The translations under genes were made by a program, and so were the position numbers. The notes below the pieces were generated by a model. It made no database searches, was not told the origin of the DNA, and was given only the letters and a program-made list of their open reading frames with translations. From Vitellaria paradoxa (lineage: Eukaryota; Streptophyta; Magnoliopsida; Ericales; Sapotaceae): a stretch of DNA of 64,000 nt. Shown in pieces: positions 19,436 through 30,194 of this stretch (positions within the stretch are counted from its first letter, which is position 1; each line of letters begins with the position of its first letter). The stretch is from contig CM034234.1 in the NCBI GenBank assembly GCA_019916065.1, positions 13,684,520 through 13,748,519 on the forward strand. Reading direction: 5' to 3'.

Positions 19436-21558
19436 CTTTTCGGAAGCGAATCACTATTTATAGGCTTATAAGAATTTAAGTCATATCTAAAAAATTTATT
19501 TGTGAATAAGTTACACTTGCAGTAAAAAGATAAAAAAGAACATCACGCGTTTTTCACTATATTTCAAAACTATCACTTTTATCCGAAAATAGTACACACT
19601 TCACTCATAACTTCCGCGACTTTCCATCTTCTTTACAAAACAAGCAAAACTGATTTTAGAAAACAAAATCAAAACTGTTTGGGAAAAATCTAATTCCGCG
19701 ACTTTCCATCTTCTTTACAAAGTAAGCAAAACCGATTTTTGGAAACAAAGTTAAAACTGTCTAGGAAAAACTTAAATCGATCATCATTTCTAAATATCTT
19801 TATTTTTTTTATTTTGAAACAGTACCGATACTGTTTTGAAAATAGCTCAAAATGCTAATCAACCCCATGGATTTCTCTTGTCCAAAACTTGTCATCTGCT
19901 TATAATTCATGGTGCTATTCATACTACCATAAAAAAACATCAATCGATGCATAATACAAACATCCATACGAGCAAACATCATCATATAGAACAGTACCAC
20001 ATAATAAAATAGTACCGCATAAAAAATAATACCGCATAATAAAAACAGTACCGCAAAAAAAACAGTACCTCGTTAAAACAGCACCATTCTTTGTACATGA
20101 TACTTCTTTTTGTGCTTAATGGTGGTCTTTGAATACTAGATACATTCAATACTGTGTTTATACGATAATACTTCTTACTAAAATAGTACCACATAGAACA
20201 GTACCACAAAATAAAACAGTACTGCATAAAAAAAGTACCGCATAAAAACAGTACCGCATAAAAAATAGTACCTCATTAAAACAACACCATTCTTTATACG
20301 TGGTACTTCTTTTGTGTTTAATGGTGGTCTTTGAATACTAGATACATTTGGTACTGTGTTTATACGATAATACATCTTACTAGAAACAGTACCACATAAA
20401 ATAATACCGCATAAAAAACAGTACCTCATTAAAACAACACCATTCTTTGTACGTGGTACTTCTTTTGTGTTTAATGATGGTTTTTGAATACTAGATACAT
20501 TTGATACTGTGTTTATACGATAATACATCTTAATAGAAACAGTATCACATAGAATAGTATCGCATAAAAAATAGTATCGCATAATAAAACAGTACCGCAT
20601 AAAAAACAGTACCTCATTAAAACAGCACCATTCTTTGTATGTGGTACTTCTTTTTGTGTTTAATGGTAATCTTTGAATACTAAATACATTTGATACTGTG
20701 TTTATATGATAATGCATCTTACTAGAAACAGTACCGCATAAAAAATAGTACCTAATTAGAACATCACCATTCTTTGTATGTAGTACTTTTTTGTGTTTAA
20801 TGGTGATCTTTGAATATTATATACATTTGGTACTGTATTTATACGATAATACATCTTACTAGAAACAGTACCACATAATAAAACAACACCGCATAAAAAA
20901 TAGTATCTCGTAAAAACAGTACCTCATTAAAACAGCATAATTTTTTGTATGTGGTACTTCTTTTTGTGTTTAATGGTGGTCTTTGAATACTAGATACATT
21001 TGGTACTGTGTTTATACGATAATACATCTTACTGGAAACAGTACCACATAGAACAGTACCACATAATAAAACAGTATCGCATAAAAAATAGTACCACATA
21101 AAAAAAGTACCGAATTAAAACAGTACCATATGTATGTGGTACTTCTTGCTAAAATTCAACAAAAAAATTATGAATATTAACATACCATTATTCGCATCCT
21201 TGCCCGTAGCTATTTATGGCATTTTAACCGACTTTTTACCTCATTACATGCTTGTTCAAATAAAAAATATACCATATATATCTTCACGCAATTTCTAAGA
21301 AATGAAACAAAAACAAAAAAACGTGATTTACGGTTACCACAATTTCCGGTAACTTCCGTCTCAGTTAATTATAGAAACAAATGGCATTTAAGTCATATTA
21401 TAATTATATTTAAAACCAAGTCGTGGGACCCATTTAAAAGTGTGACTTAAAAACAAAATTTTTTACATTAATGCGACTTTAAAGCAATTCTTTTTTTTTT
21501 TGTGACTAATAGTCTTAAAAAATTACAGAGTATGACTTAAATATAATTTTCTGAATAA
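19436..21558. mobile_element. 2.1-kb insertion with VNTR core in UGT 3' flank
   Basis: Compared with the flanks of copies 1 and 5 (GTTTGAAAAAC, poly-A, then GAATATTAGAATCTTTT), copies 3 and 7 carry about 2.1 kb more inside the poly-A run. Both ends bear inverted copies of ATTTAAGTCATA (near 19480, and reverse near 21530), with further copies near 21385. No transposase. Unclassified; the insertion in A-rich DNA hides any target duplication. Confidence 0.6.
19983..21150. repeat. Minisatellite/VNTR array of ACAGTACCGCATAAAA units
   Basis: Six higher-order repeats start at a TTTGAATACTAGATACATT landmark near 20129, 20331, 20484, 20673, 20810 and 20983, spaced about 137-202 bp. Length differences come from variable numbers of a 13-17-bp subunit ACAGTACCGCATAAAA. 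Each unit also has CCATTCTTTGTACGTGGTAC and GTTTATACGATAATACATC. The repeat is open on the - strand (20178-20717), but this looks like a by-product of regular spacing. Confidence 0.85.
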
Positions 21559-22855
21559 AAAAAAAGGAATATTAGAATCTTTTTACTATCTCTTTCATTT
21601 TTTTTTTTTCTAAAATGTCAACTTGATAATAGTAGTTTAAGATTGTTGAATTAAAATGTGTTGGTATAAATATATTTATATTGTTATTGAACATAAAAAT
21701 ATATAAATGTGTTTAGACTATTAAATTTTAATGCAATAATTTGGAGTGTGTGATCTCGACATCATTTTTAATGTCGGTCCTTCCTCTTTTATTTTTAATT
21801 AAGTTAAATTTGGTGCGATTTTTCAATGTTAGCTTTTTTTTATTTTTTAATTAAATTAAATTTAGACAAATTTATCATTTTTAAGAAATAACTACAAATG
21901 TTCTAATTTATTTTTGCAAAATATTTTTTTATTATGCAACATTACTTAATAACTTTTTAGTAGGCCTTTGAAGTTCCATTTTTACCATTTTGTGTCAGAA
22001 GTTATAGTCTTGAAATTGATGAAATTTATAAAAAAAAATTGACAAATAGTTGAAAAGATTGATAAAAATTATTTTTTTTTCTGATAAAATTTAGAGATTC
22101 AAATGTATGCTTAGTTATTATTTTACTTTCCTTTTTTTAAGCTAACTCAATTTAATCATTTGCTATATATAAATTATTTTAAAATTAGAAATGCCATCTT
22201 CCCCTTTCATTTCTAATTTTAAGAGTGGGAATGGTGATCATTCAGTCCACTTGCATTTTCAAGTGTTGGTTAAGCTCCATTTATCTAATACAAATTTAAT
22301 GTATACTTCCAAATTAGAGTCTTAATTTTTGGTTGTAATATTCAAAAATTTAAGACTTAAACTATTTAATAACTTTATTTCTTAAGTAAATCTCTTGTTA
22401 AATGATACCCTTTGATGGATAATTATTTAGTTATTTTATGAAAGATTTTTTAACGAAAGTTAGTCAGTGGTTAAAACTAAAACAAATTAAACTTTTCTAT
22501 CCTTAATTGTAATAATTAAAAGATTAGATGGATTAAATCAGACTAAATATTGCATGCTATAAATTTTTTATTTTATTTTTAAGTGTACAAATTAAATATA
22601 AGCAAAACTTTAATTTTTGATTGGTACAAAATTATAAAAATTAGGCAAGGGCTTTAGATTCGGACCGGACAATTTTATTATTTAAAAGAAGTTATTAATT
22701 TTTCGAGTATTAATTTAAAAATATTTTAGTATATCTTTGTCAAATGAATAATAATTTATTGAGTATTAATTTAAAGAGGTTATACTGTATTTTTGTCAAA
22801 TAAATAATGTCACTTTGTCACTCTAAAAAATACTTATAACATTCCATAATAGAAT
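21559..22855. other. AT-rich UGT 3' flank, no gene
   Basis: Paralogous to 4300-6585 and 46900-50390 without the MITE, CACTA and LTR insertions, so it serves as the empty-site reference for several of them. Paralogy ends near 22855 (CATAATAGAATAG). Confidence 0.75.
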
Positions 22856-25800
22856 AGAACTAGTGTTGACCTGTGCGATACACAAAATTGTATAATATTT
22901 TTTAGAAAAAAATATAAAATATTTTAATGAAGTTTTATAATTTCATAAAATAATTATTAAGTTATTTTTTATATTTTTTATTTGTGTTAATATTAGTGAA
23001 TCAATAGATTTAATTATAGTCAGGTTTTCATATGAATACCAAAAGTTTATATTTTACTAAATTTTGATTTGACCTGACCATAGAAATTAGAATTTGATTT
23101 AAAATATATATTAAATCACAAACTTACCTAATCAACTTGATCTCTTTTTTATTCTAAATTATTTGTTAATTTTAATATATTTTTTTATTTTTAATTCTTC
23201 ACTAGTTTTTCAAAATTAGCTTGAGTTAGAAATACTATTAATTTTAATTTTATTAAATTCATTTTTGAATAGTTATGCAGAAATAACTGAAACTAAAAAT
23301 ATTATTATTGTTAATTGTATGTTGCAATTTATAAAAAATAACTCAAATACTAATTGTTATTAATTATATTTTTAACCGATGACCAATATGAATAATTTAA
23401 TTTTAAAATCGAGCTTAAAAAAATTTACTCTGTAGCTTAATTAATATTTAGGCACTTTTATACCTAATTAATAGTAAGCATTTTTTTGTGTATTTTAAAT
23501 TTTAAATATACTAAGAATTGTTATTATGAGAAGAGTTATGTTTTTTAAAGTTTAATTAATTTTTCATTCAAGCCTAATTAATTATTTAAATATGTAAATT
23601 TTGCAACGATAATTAACCAAATTTGAGAATGCCACATAAGATTTAGTAATAATTTTTTGATTAATTTCATAAAAATGACTTAAATTAAAAATATTATTAT
23701 CAATTTAAAAAATATGGTACCAATTTAAATTTAAAATTAGAATCTAGAAAAAAATCAATTCTAAAATTAATTTTATTCAAAAATTTGTAAAAATAAAGAA
23801 ATAGAATGATGAATATATAAAGTAAACATAGGATTTGATAAAAATTTTTAATTAGTTTTATAAAAATTACTCAAATAAAAAATATTATTATTAATCATAT
23901 ATTCTTTATAAAATAAAATAAATATAGTTAATGTGATCAATTTAAATTTAAAATTATTTATAAAAATAAAAGTTAGAAAATAACTACTCCTGAACCAACT
24001 TAATATTTGGTAATTTTAAATTTTAAAAATACAAAGAGTTGTTATGAGAGAAATAACCTAATTATTATTTAAACTTTTTTTTGTACCTTTTAATTTAATT
24101 CTATTTTTATTTGTGCCTTTAAATTAATTACTAATATATTTAAAATATATAAATTTTACATATTGAGTTCTTTTTGGAAACCTATGCATTTATTTATATA
24201 AAATTTATAATCAAGTGGGCCTCTTTTCGGAACTCAAGCAAGTGGATCACTTTTCAAAACTCATAAGTTTTTTAAAATATAATAAAAATAATATGTCACA
24301 ATTTTAATGCTTTTATAGGTAAAAGAAAATGTGGAGTTGTAGTGTTTTAGTGATGTAGGGTAAAAAAAAAATTTTTTTGTGGATGAGAAAAGAGAAGAAA
24401 AAAAGAAAGAATGAAGGAATTTTAAAAATAATTCAAAAATTTGTAAAAAAAAATCGAAAAAAACCAAAAATAGAGAGTAAAGAGATACGTCATATAAATA
24501 AGATGAGAGTAAAAGACAAAAAAAAAAAAAAGAGAAATTAATTTAAGTATTATAGCATAGATGTTGACTCACACGATGGAGTGCAAATAGAAACTTTTTT
24601 AGAGTGCAAATATCATTTACCTAGGGTGAATTTATATCCACTCTACAAATGACATCTTACTTTCTATTTTATTTTTTTTCATAAAATAAAATTATTAAAT
24701 TACCAATTTTAAGTAGCTGCTCTTAATTTAAAATGACATAATTATCTCTCGTAAATAAACTTTTATAAATTTGGACAAACTTTTTTAGACTTAGTTAGTA
24801 TTAGATTTTAACAAGATGTTTTAAAAATTAAAATAAATTTTATTTATGTTTATATATTTAAAAAACATATTAAAAAATTTTTTGAGGTCCAAAGAAGCAC
24901 GAAAAGTCAAGACCTTGTTTTGTCCTCTTTGTTTTTAAGTTAAAAAAAAAATGAGTCCAAACTGTGCGCTGGAGCAAGCGCGGGCAAGAGGCAAGATCCA
25001 CAATCACAATATTGGGCAAGTAGGCAAAATAGGAAGAAGGAATCAAAAAGCCCTTTTCATTTTATTTTATAACTTAATCAAAAAAATTAATTTCTTCTTT
25101 ATTTTTCTTTACCTACATTCGTCATTTAAAATTTTGTTATCAACATCAAATTATTCAGTAAGTGTTTATATGAACCTCCCCCCCTTCCCAAAAAAAAAAA
25201 AAAAAACAAAAATAAGTAAATCAATGTATAAAAAATATTAATTTTTAAGTAAAAAAATAAAAATAATAATAGTAATAATAATAATAAAATTTATCAATTA
25301 AACTATAAATATCATTATTTTAAAAACTTAATTTGATTTTTTATAGTAAAAATTTAAAAAAATCCAGAATTGAATTTTTTTGTCATAGTAAAATTACTCA
25401 TATGCCATAAGTGCTTTTTTTTTTTTTAAATTAAGATGACAATTGCCTGCATGTCAAAAATCTAAAAAGATAAAATTACTTTTGATAAATTATCTTATCA
25501 ATATTTTGCTTTTTTTAAAAGCATTTACTATTATAAAATGCAGATATTTACAACGTTTTAATTATATTTGCAATTGAATTTTGTGTAAGAATATTTATAA
25601 CAGTGTAATTATACAAAACTTATAATGAAAAAAAAGAAAGGTAATTATATAATTTCAATAAATAAAATAGAGTCAAAAATAAAATTAATAAAACACAAAT
25701 AAACTTACCTAAAATAATATAATGGTTACGATTACATTTTTTTTTATGAGTTAAGTTATTTAAAGTTATTACATCATGAGTATTCCATATTATTCTAAAT

Positions 25801-26389
25801 TTTTTTCTCTCAATCATTAAGTTGTATAACATTATCCTTGCCAAATAATAACTAAAAGGTGATATTAAATTGATGAAAATTTATTAAATTCTCTTAGAGC
25901 GATTCAAATTATACTATGAACTCTTTTTGTAGGGAAATTATCTGAGCGACACACGCTGCAGGGCGGGAAATAATGCTTATTGATACACACGCATACGTGC
26001 CATTAATTGCTCGTCAAACCAAAGCAGCCATGGCAACTGTACGGTGCGCGCCTTTCGCGCGCGAGTCAATATGTGGCCTAGGATTATTTTGTTACTTAGT
26101 TTTTAAATTTAAATTTCAATTGTTTACTGTCAAATTAATCTCATCATTTAATCTAAAAATATAATTTTTTATCTCCCCAAAGGATAACTCAATAAATCCT
26201 AATCGCATTCCTCTTAGTTTCTTACCCCTTCTCTCTACAATTATTTCGCTTTAAATATGTTCAAAAAGACACAATTTCGCACTATTCTACTCCAAAAACT
26301 CAAACATGTAGTTGGACACTGTAAGCATCAAAAATTCGTTTAACTTATTAGTTTTTGAATTTTTTTGAGTTACAAACGGTATCTAAATA
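22856..26389. other. Very AT-rich spacer, no recognisable gene
   Basis: Short frames here (for example 24261-24467, 24951-25241, 25620-25844) are low-complexity and match nothing I recognise. One GC-rich spot at about 25940-26075 contains GCGCGCCTTTCGCGCGCGAG; its role is unknown. Confidence 0.6.
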
Positions 26390-26392
26390 TTA

Positions 26393-26694
26393 GGGTTTGT
26401 TTTTCTATTTTTTATTTTTTATTTTTATTTTTAATTTTTTGTTTTTAAGCGCATTTGTCATTTTGTCATTTTGAAAATAAGAAAAATAGGTACGACGCAT
26501 TTGGTCACTTGTATTTTTAAAATTTATTTTAAAAATAAAAAATAAGTTTACATATAAAACAAAAAATGACCAAAAGTTATTTTAAGCATTTTCAACTTAA
26601 AATAAAGAAAATCTCAAAATAAGAAAAATAAAGTATCTTTTATTTTTTTGTTTTGAGTATAAAATAAAAAATAAAAAATTAAACCAAATCTACC
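26393..26694. mobile_element. PIF/Harbinger-like MITE upstream of copy 4
   Basis: Starts GGGTTTGTTTTTC, ends AAACCAAATCTACC, flanked by TTA (26390-26392 and 26695-26697). Same family as 6056-6386. Confidence 0.6.
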
Positions 26695-26781
26695 TTAGCT
26701 ACTAGAGTTTAAAATTTCACGAAGTGTCTTTATATTCTTTTTTATTATAATAATAAAAATTATAGTTTTAAATAATAAATA

Positions 26782-26848
26782 ATGGAATTTAACTTCCTTA
26801 TCGAGACAATTTGTAGCATTGGAACGAATAATACAAATTCCTTGGCTC

Positions 26849-26881
<33 letters not shown>

Positions 26882-26967
26882 CCCTTTTATATAAGAGGAC
26901 GTGGACTGGTCGTGTCCTTCCATTAATATCCACCTAGAAACCTCTGCCCTCCACGAAACCACAGTTC
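26782..26967. promoter_or_regulatory. Conserved distal upstream module of UGT copy 4
   Basis: Diverged copy of the block at 231-420, with an expanded TATATA run at 26862-26881; about 0.8 kb upstream of the ATG and abutting the SINE. Confidence 0.4.
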
Positions 26968-26981
26968 AAGTATATTCAAAA

Positions 26982-27244
26982 GCCCCCACGGGGTGCCTTA
27001 GTGGAAGTCGGGCTCGCCTTAGAGCTTGGGTCTCTCGAGATTTCGGGTTCGACTCTCCCACGGAGGAGTGGGTTACTGCTGTAATGGCAGGTGCCTAATG
27101 GCCTCCTCTCGGTCGTATCGGTCAGCCAGGGCTTGCCTAGGCTGGTTAACTCTCCAGGGGCCTTTGCCGGCTAGGGTCCTGGAGCGTGCTTCGCCCTGTA
27201 CGCACCCCAGTATGAGATAGCGGCTGCGGACTTCCACGTACCAG
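26982..27244 (+). mobile_element. tRNA-derived SINE with exact 14-bp target duplication
   Basis: AAGTATATTCAAAA lies on both sides (26968-26981 and 27245-27258). The 263-bp body starts GCCCCCACGGGG, has A-box TGCCTTAGTGG and B-box GGTTCGACTCT, then a non-tRNA part with GTCAGCCAGGGCTTGCC and GCGGCTGCGGACTTCC. It shares that body with the SINE at 43467. The paralogous modules (for example 14198) lack it. It ends without a long poly-A tail. Confidence 0.9.
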
Positions 27245-27490
27245 AAGTATATTCAAAATTACCAATAAATAAACCCATCAAAAAAAAATTACCAATAAAC
27301 AAACTGACACTGTTGAAATAAGTTTGGCCGGTTTAATTTAAAAAAAAAAAACTATTCAAAACAGATTAACTCGTAATATAATATAATTAAATTTTTATAA
27401 AATAATTAAGTTTTTTTCTGGTAATTATAAAATGATTAAGTTACTCGGCTTGACAAATATAAGCCGACAAAGTACTTTGCAAGCAAAGCA

Positions 27491-27500
27491 GTGACGTCAC
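27491..27500. promoter_or_regulatory. TGACGTCA element of UGT copy 4
   Basis: GTGACGTCAC in the same TTGCAAGCAAAGCA context, 183 bp upstream of the ATG. The TATATATA tract of the other promoters is deleted here; TATAAAAAA at 27616 is the nearest substitute. Confidence 0.5.
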
Positions 27501-27673
27501 TCCTCACTTTGATTTCGTGCTGTCCAAGGAGATCTTGAACATAGTTTATCAGTATTAATTCGAATAAAATAGTAGAAAATCAGGACCGCCACTGGTTCCT
27601 GTTAGCTTCATGAAGTATAAAAAATAGAAATAGTTACTCGCTGTGGCAGGGAGTAAGGATTGAAGTCAGTCAA

Positions 27674-29142
27674 ATGAAGAAGACAGAGCTAGTATTCATT
27701 CCGACGCCGGGAAAGGGCCACCTGGTGTCAACGGTGGAGATGGCGAAGGTGCTGGTCGCCAGAGATGAGCGGCTCTCCATCACAGTCCTCATCATAAAGC
27801 TTCCGTCTATGCCCTCCCATACCCAACCACTCCTCTCCGGCGATGCCTGTCGACGCATACGCGTGGTGGACCTTCCCCAAGACCCCTCTCTCGTTGAAAT
27901 TCTCTCGAAGTCCACCATTTCCATGTTCACAGACTTCATCGAAGCCCACAAGCCGTACGTTAGAGGCGTGGTGTCCGGGATGATCGCCGATACTGGGTCC
28001 GAGTCCCCCCAACTCGGTGGCTTCGTCGTCGACATGTTCTGCACCTCTATGGTGGAAGTCGCCGACGAGTTCCGAGTCCCAACCTATGTATTCTTCACAT
28101 CCGGCGCTGGCTTGCTTGGTCTCACGCTCCATGTCCAGGCACTCCTTGACGAGCACAACCAGGACGTCACTGAGTTGAAGGACTCGGACGCCGAGTTGTC
28201 TGTCCCGCTTATGCCAACCCGGTCCCGGCTAAGGTATTGCCTGCTGTGGTGGTGGACAAGGAATTTGGGAACAACATATTTCTGAATATCGCTAGGAATA
28301 TCAGGAAAACAAAAGGGATTGTTATCAACACATTCGCGGAGCTGGAATCCCGTGCGGTAAAGTACCTCTCCGACGACAACAGCAGCCCTCCGATCTACCC
28401 TGTGGGGCCCGTGCTCAACCTAAACAGTGAGGGAGCGGGGCGGAACCACCAGCATGAGGACATCATGGTGTGGCTGGACAACCAGCCGCCTTCGTCGGTG
28501 GTGTTTATGTGCTTTGGGAGTATGGGATGCTTCGATGAGGAGCAGGTGAAAGAGATAGCGCGTGCACTGGAGCGAAGCGGCCACCGCTTCTTGTGGTCCC
28601 TCCGTCGGCCTCCACCCAAGGGTAAGATACAGGCGCCGGGCGACTACGAAAATCCGGCGGAGGTGCTGCCGGAGGGGTTCCTGGAGAGGACTGCGGGGAT
28701 AGGGAAGGTGATCGGATGGGCCCCGCAGGTGGCGGTGCTGTGCCACGTGGCGGTGGGAGGATTCGTGTCGCACTGCGGTTGGAATTCAACGTTGGAGAGC
28801 CTGTGGTGTGGGGTGCCGGTTGCCACGTGGCCCCTGTATGCGGAGCAGCAATTGAATGCGTTCCAGCTGGTGAGGGAGTTGGGTTTGTCAGTGGAGATAA
28901 AGCTAGATTTCCAGAGGGACTTCAGGGCTGAGAAGCAGGAGATAGTGACTGCTGAGGAGATAGAGAAGGGAATAAGACGGCTGATGGACGGAGATGGTCT
29001 TCAAAGTAGAGACGAAATCAGGCGGAGAGTGAAGGAAATGAGTAAGAAGGGCAAGGCTGCGGTGATGGAGGGCGGATCATCGTATAATTTTGTCGGATGC
29101 TTCATTGAGGATGTGATCAACAACAATGCTCCTCCAAAATAA
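27674..29142 (+). pseudogene. UGT71-like glycosyltransferase with one frameshift (copy 4)
   Basis: The reading frame is complete from the shared start to the shared stop except for one missing base at about 28207: TGTCCCGCTTATGCC where copy 2 has TGTCCCAACTTATGCC. Read in two frames, 27674-28285 gives residues 1 to ~177 then a shifted tail, and 28237-29142 gives the rest. Both catalytic residues (His16 in GKGH; Asp120 in VVDMF) and the PSPG box with HCGWNS and EQQ are intact, though LSH is LCH. The patch after VLP is [17 protein letters not shown], different from copies 1 and 2. Either a very young pseudogene or a sequencing error over an intact gene; the lost TATA tract favours decay. Confidence 0.85.
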
Positions 29143-29653
29143 TTTTGTTCCCACGCTCCAACGACCAACGACCGCTGCAGTTCTGGTCATACATGGCTGC
29201 GATGACGTTAGAAAAACTACAAAAAAGAATATTAGAATGGTTTCCTGGCAGTGCGGTAGTTTTTTATTTTCTTTTCTTTTTTTTTTTTTAAAGAATGCCA
29301 GCACGGTAATAATAGTTTGATTTTGTTAAGCTAAGATCCTAAAATATATGAATATATTTAAATTATTAAATTTTAATACAACAAGTCAATATATACAGTC
29401 TCTAATATTGATTTCCGCGTCAATCTCTCTTCTTTTATTTTTAATTAAATTAATAGTGTTGGTTAAGTTCCATTTATCTATAGAAACTTAATGTAAACTT
29501 TCAAACTAGAGGCTTAATTTTTAGTCATAATATTTAAGAATTTAAAATATTAATTTATATATCTATACAACAATATAACTAATTGATTTGACATTTATAT
29601 ATTTTTAATCGTTAGATTTATTCAATAGTCAGGATTATTTCTTTCTCTTTTCA

Positions 29654-29810
29654 GGGCCTATTTGGTAGACAAAAAGTGAAAGAAAAAGTACAATAAAAGT
29701 GGAAAGATGTGACATAAAGGTGATATGTGAAAAATTTTGATTGAAAAAAAATATAAAAATTAGTTAAAATTAGTGATTTTTGGTGAAATTTGGTGTGGCC
29801 AAACGGCATC
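29654..29810. mobile_element. Short MITE with TCA target duplication in copy 4 3' flank
   Basis: Ends GGGCCTATTTGGTAGAC and, reverse-read, GATGCCGTTTGGCCACACC; TCA at 29651-29653 and 29811-29813. Copy 2's flank near 17648 has the uninterrupted site TTTTCAATATGATTG. Inverted relative of the MITE at 14854. Confidence 0.85.
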
Positions 29811-30039
29811 TCAATTTGATTGCTTTTTCCATCACTTAACATTAAAATATAATTCTTTACTTTTTTCATATATTTTTTAAATACTTTTTATATATATAAT
29901 TTTTTAAATTAGTATTTTAAAAAATATGATAATATTTATAATAAATAATAAGATTTTACACATTTATTAAACAATAGATGGATACCTTCTTACCAAAAAA
30001 ATGTATAGATACTTATTAAACAAAGTAAACTCAATTTAA

Positions 30040-30194
30040 CTCTGAGAGGTAACTCAACTAGTAAAATCTTAGATTTACTTTCTAATAGTCACTAGTTCGC
30101 TGCTCAGGATTACTGGAGGGTTTACTTAATCGTTAACTTTGAGGGGTCTTAAATTGTTTCGAATACTCTCAGTTACAAGAAAAAAAAGAAAGAA
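30040..30194 (+). mobile_element. tRNA-derived SINE, diverged copy
   Basis: Orthologous position to the SINE at 17875-18044: GGTAACTCAACTAGTAA A-box, decayed B-box region (AGTTCGCTGCTC), ACTGGAGGGTTTA body and an A-rich tail. Confidence 0.6.

Larger units (their letters stand above)
1..21384. repeat. Left unit of ~42.6-kb tandem segmental duplication
   Basis: This stretch matches 45383-64000 in the same orientation and order: UGT, AT-rich flank, RH50-like pseudogene with an LTR element, UGT, UGT fragment, VNTR insertion. The offset is about 45.38 kb at the far left and about 42.6 kb after the 2.8-kb deletion in UGT copy 5. Left-only insertions are the Mutator-type MITE at 4380-5101, the CACTA element at 6586-7769 and a ~75-bp tandem duplication at 7803-7951. 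The unit probably continues to about 45 kb, since the next unit starts there. Confidence 0.9.
12608..21384. repeat. Near-identical tract shared with 55235-64000
   Basis: From CAAAAACTTTCATTTTTGC rightward the two units are almost identical, differing by scattered single bases and homopolymer lengths, and the included UGT proteins are identical. Just left of it the units differ at many sites and by indels. The tract continues to the window edge. Confidence 0.85.

Noticed and set aside
20178..20717. 179-codon - strand frame with repeated RINTVSNVSSIQRPPLNTK blocks
   Set aside because: It arises from the VNTR; neighbouring units shift frame, there is no start context or promoter, and both copies vary with repeat length.
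19983..21150. CRISPR-like array of spaced repeats
   Set aside because: Units contain no unique spacers, lengths vary by subunit number, and the genome is a plant nuclear one.
24951..25241. 96-codon frame in the AT-rich spacer
   Set aside because: Low-complexity Phe/Leu/Lys-rich translation, no homologue recognised, no promoter or sister copy.
26982..27244. tRNA gene
   Set aside because: A- and B-boxes are present but there is no complete cloverleaf, and the exact 14-bp target duplication and 263-bp length show a SINE.
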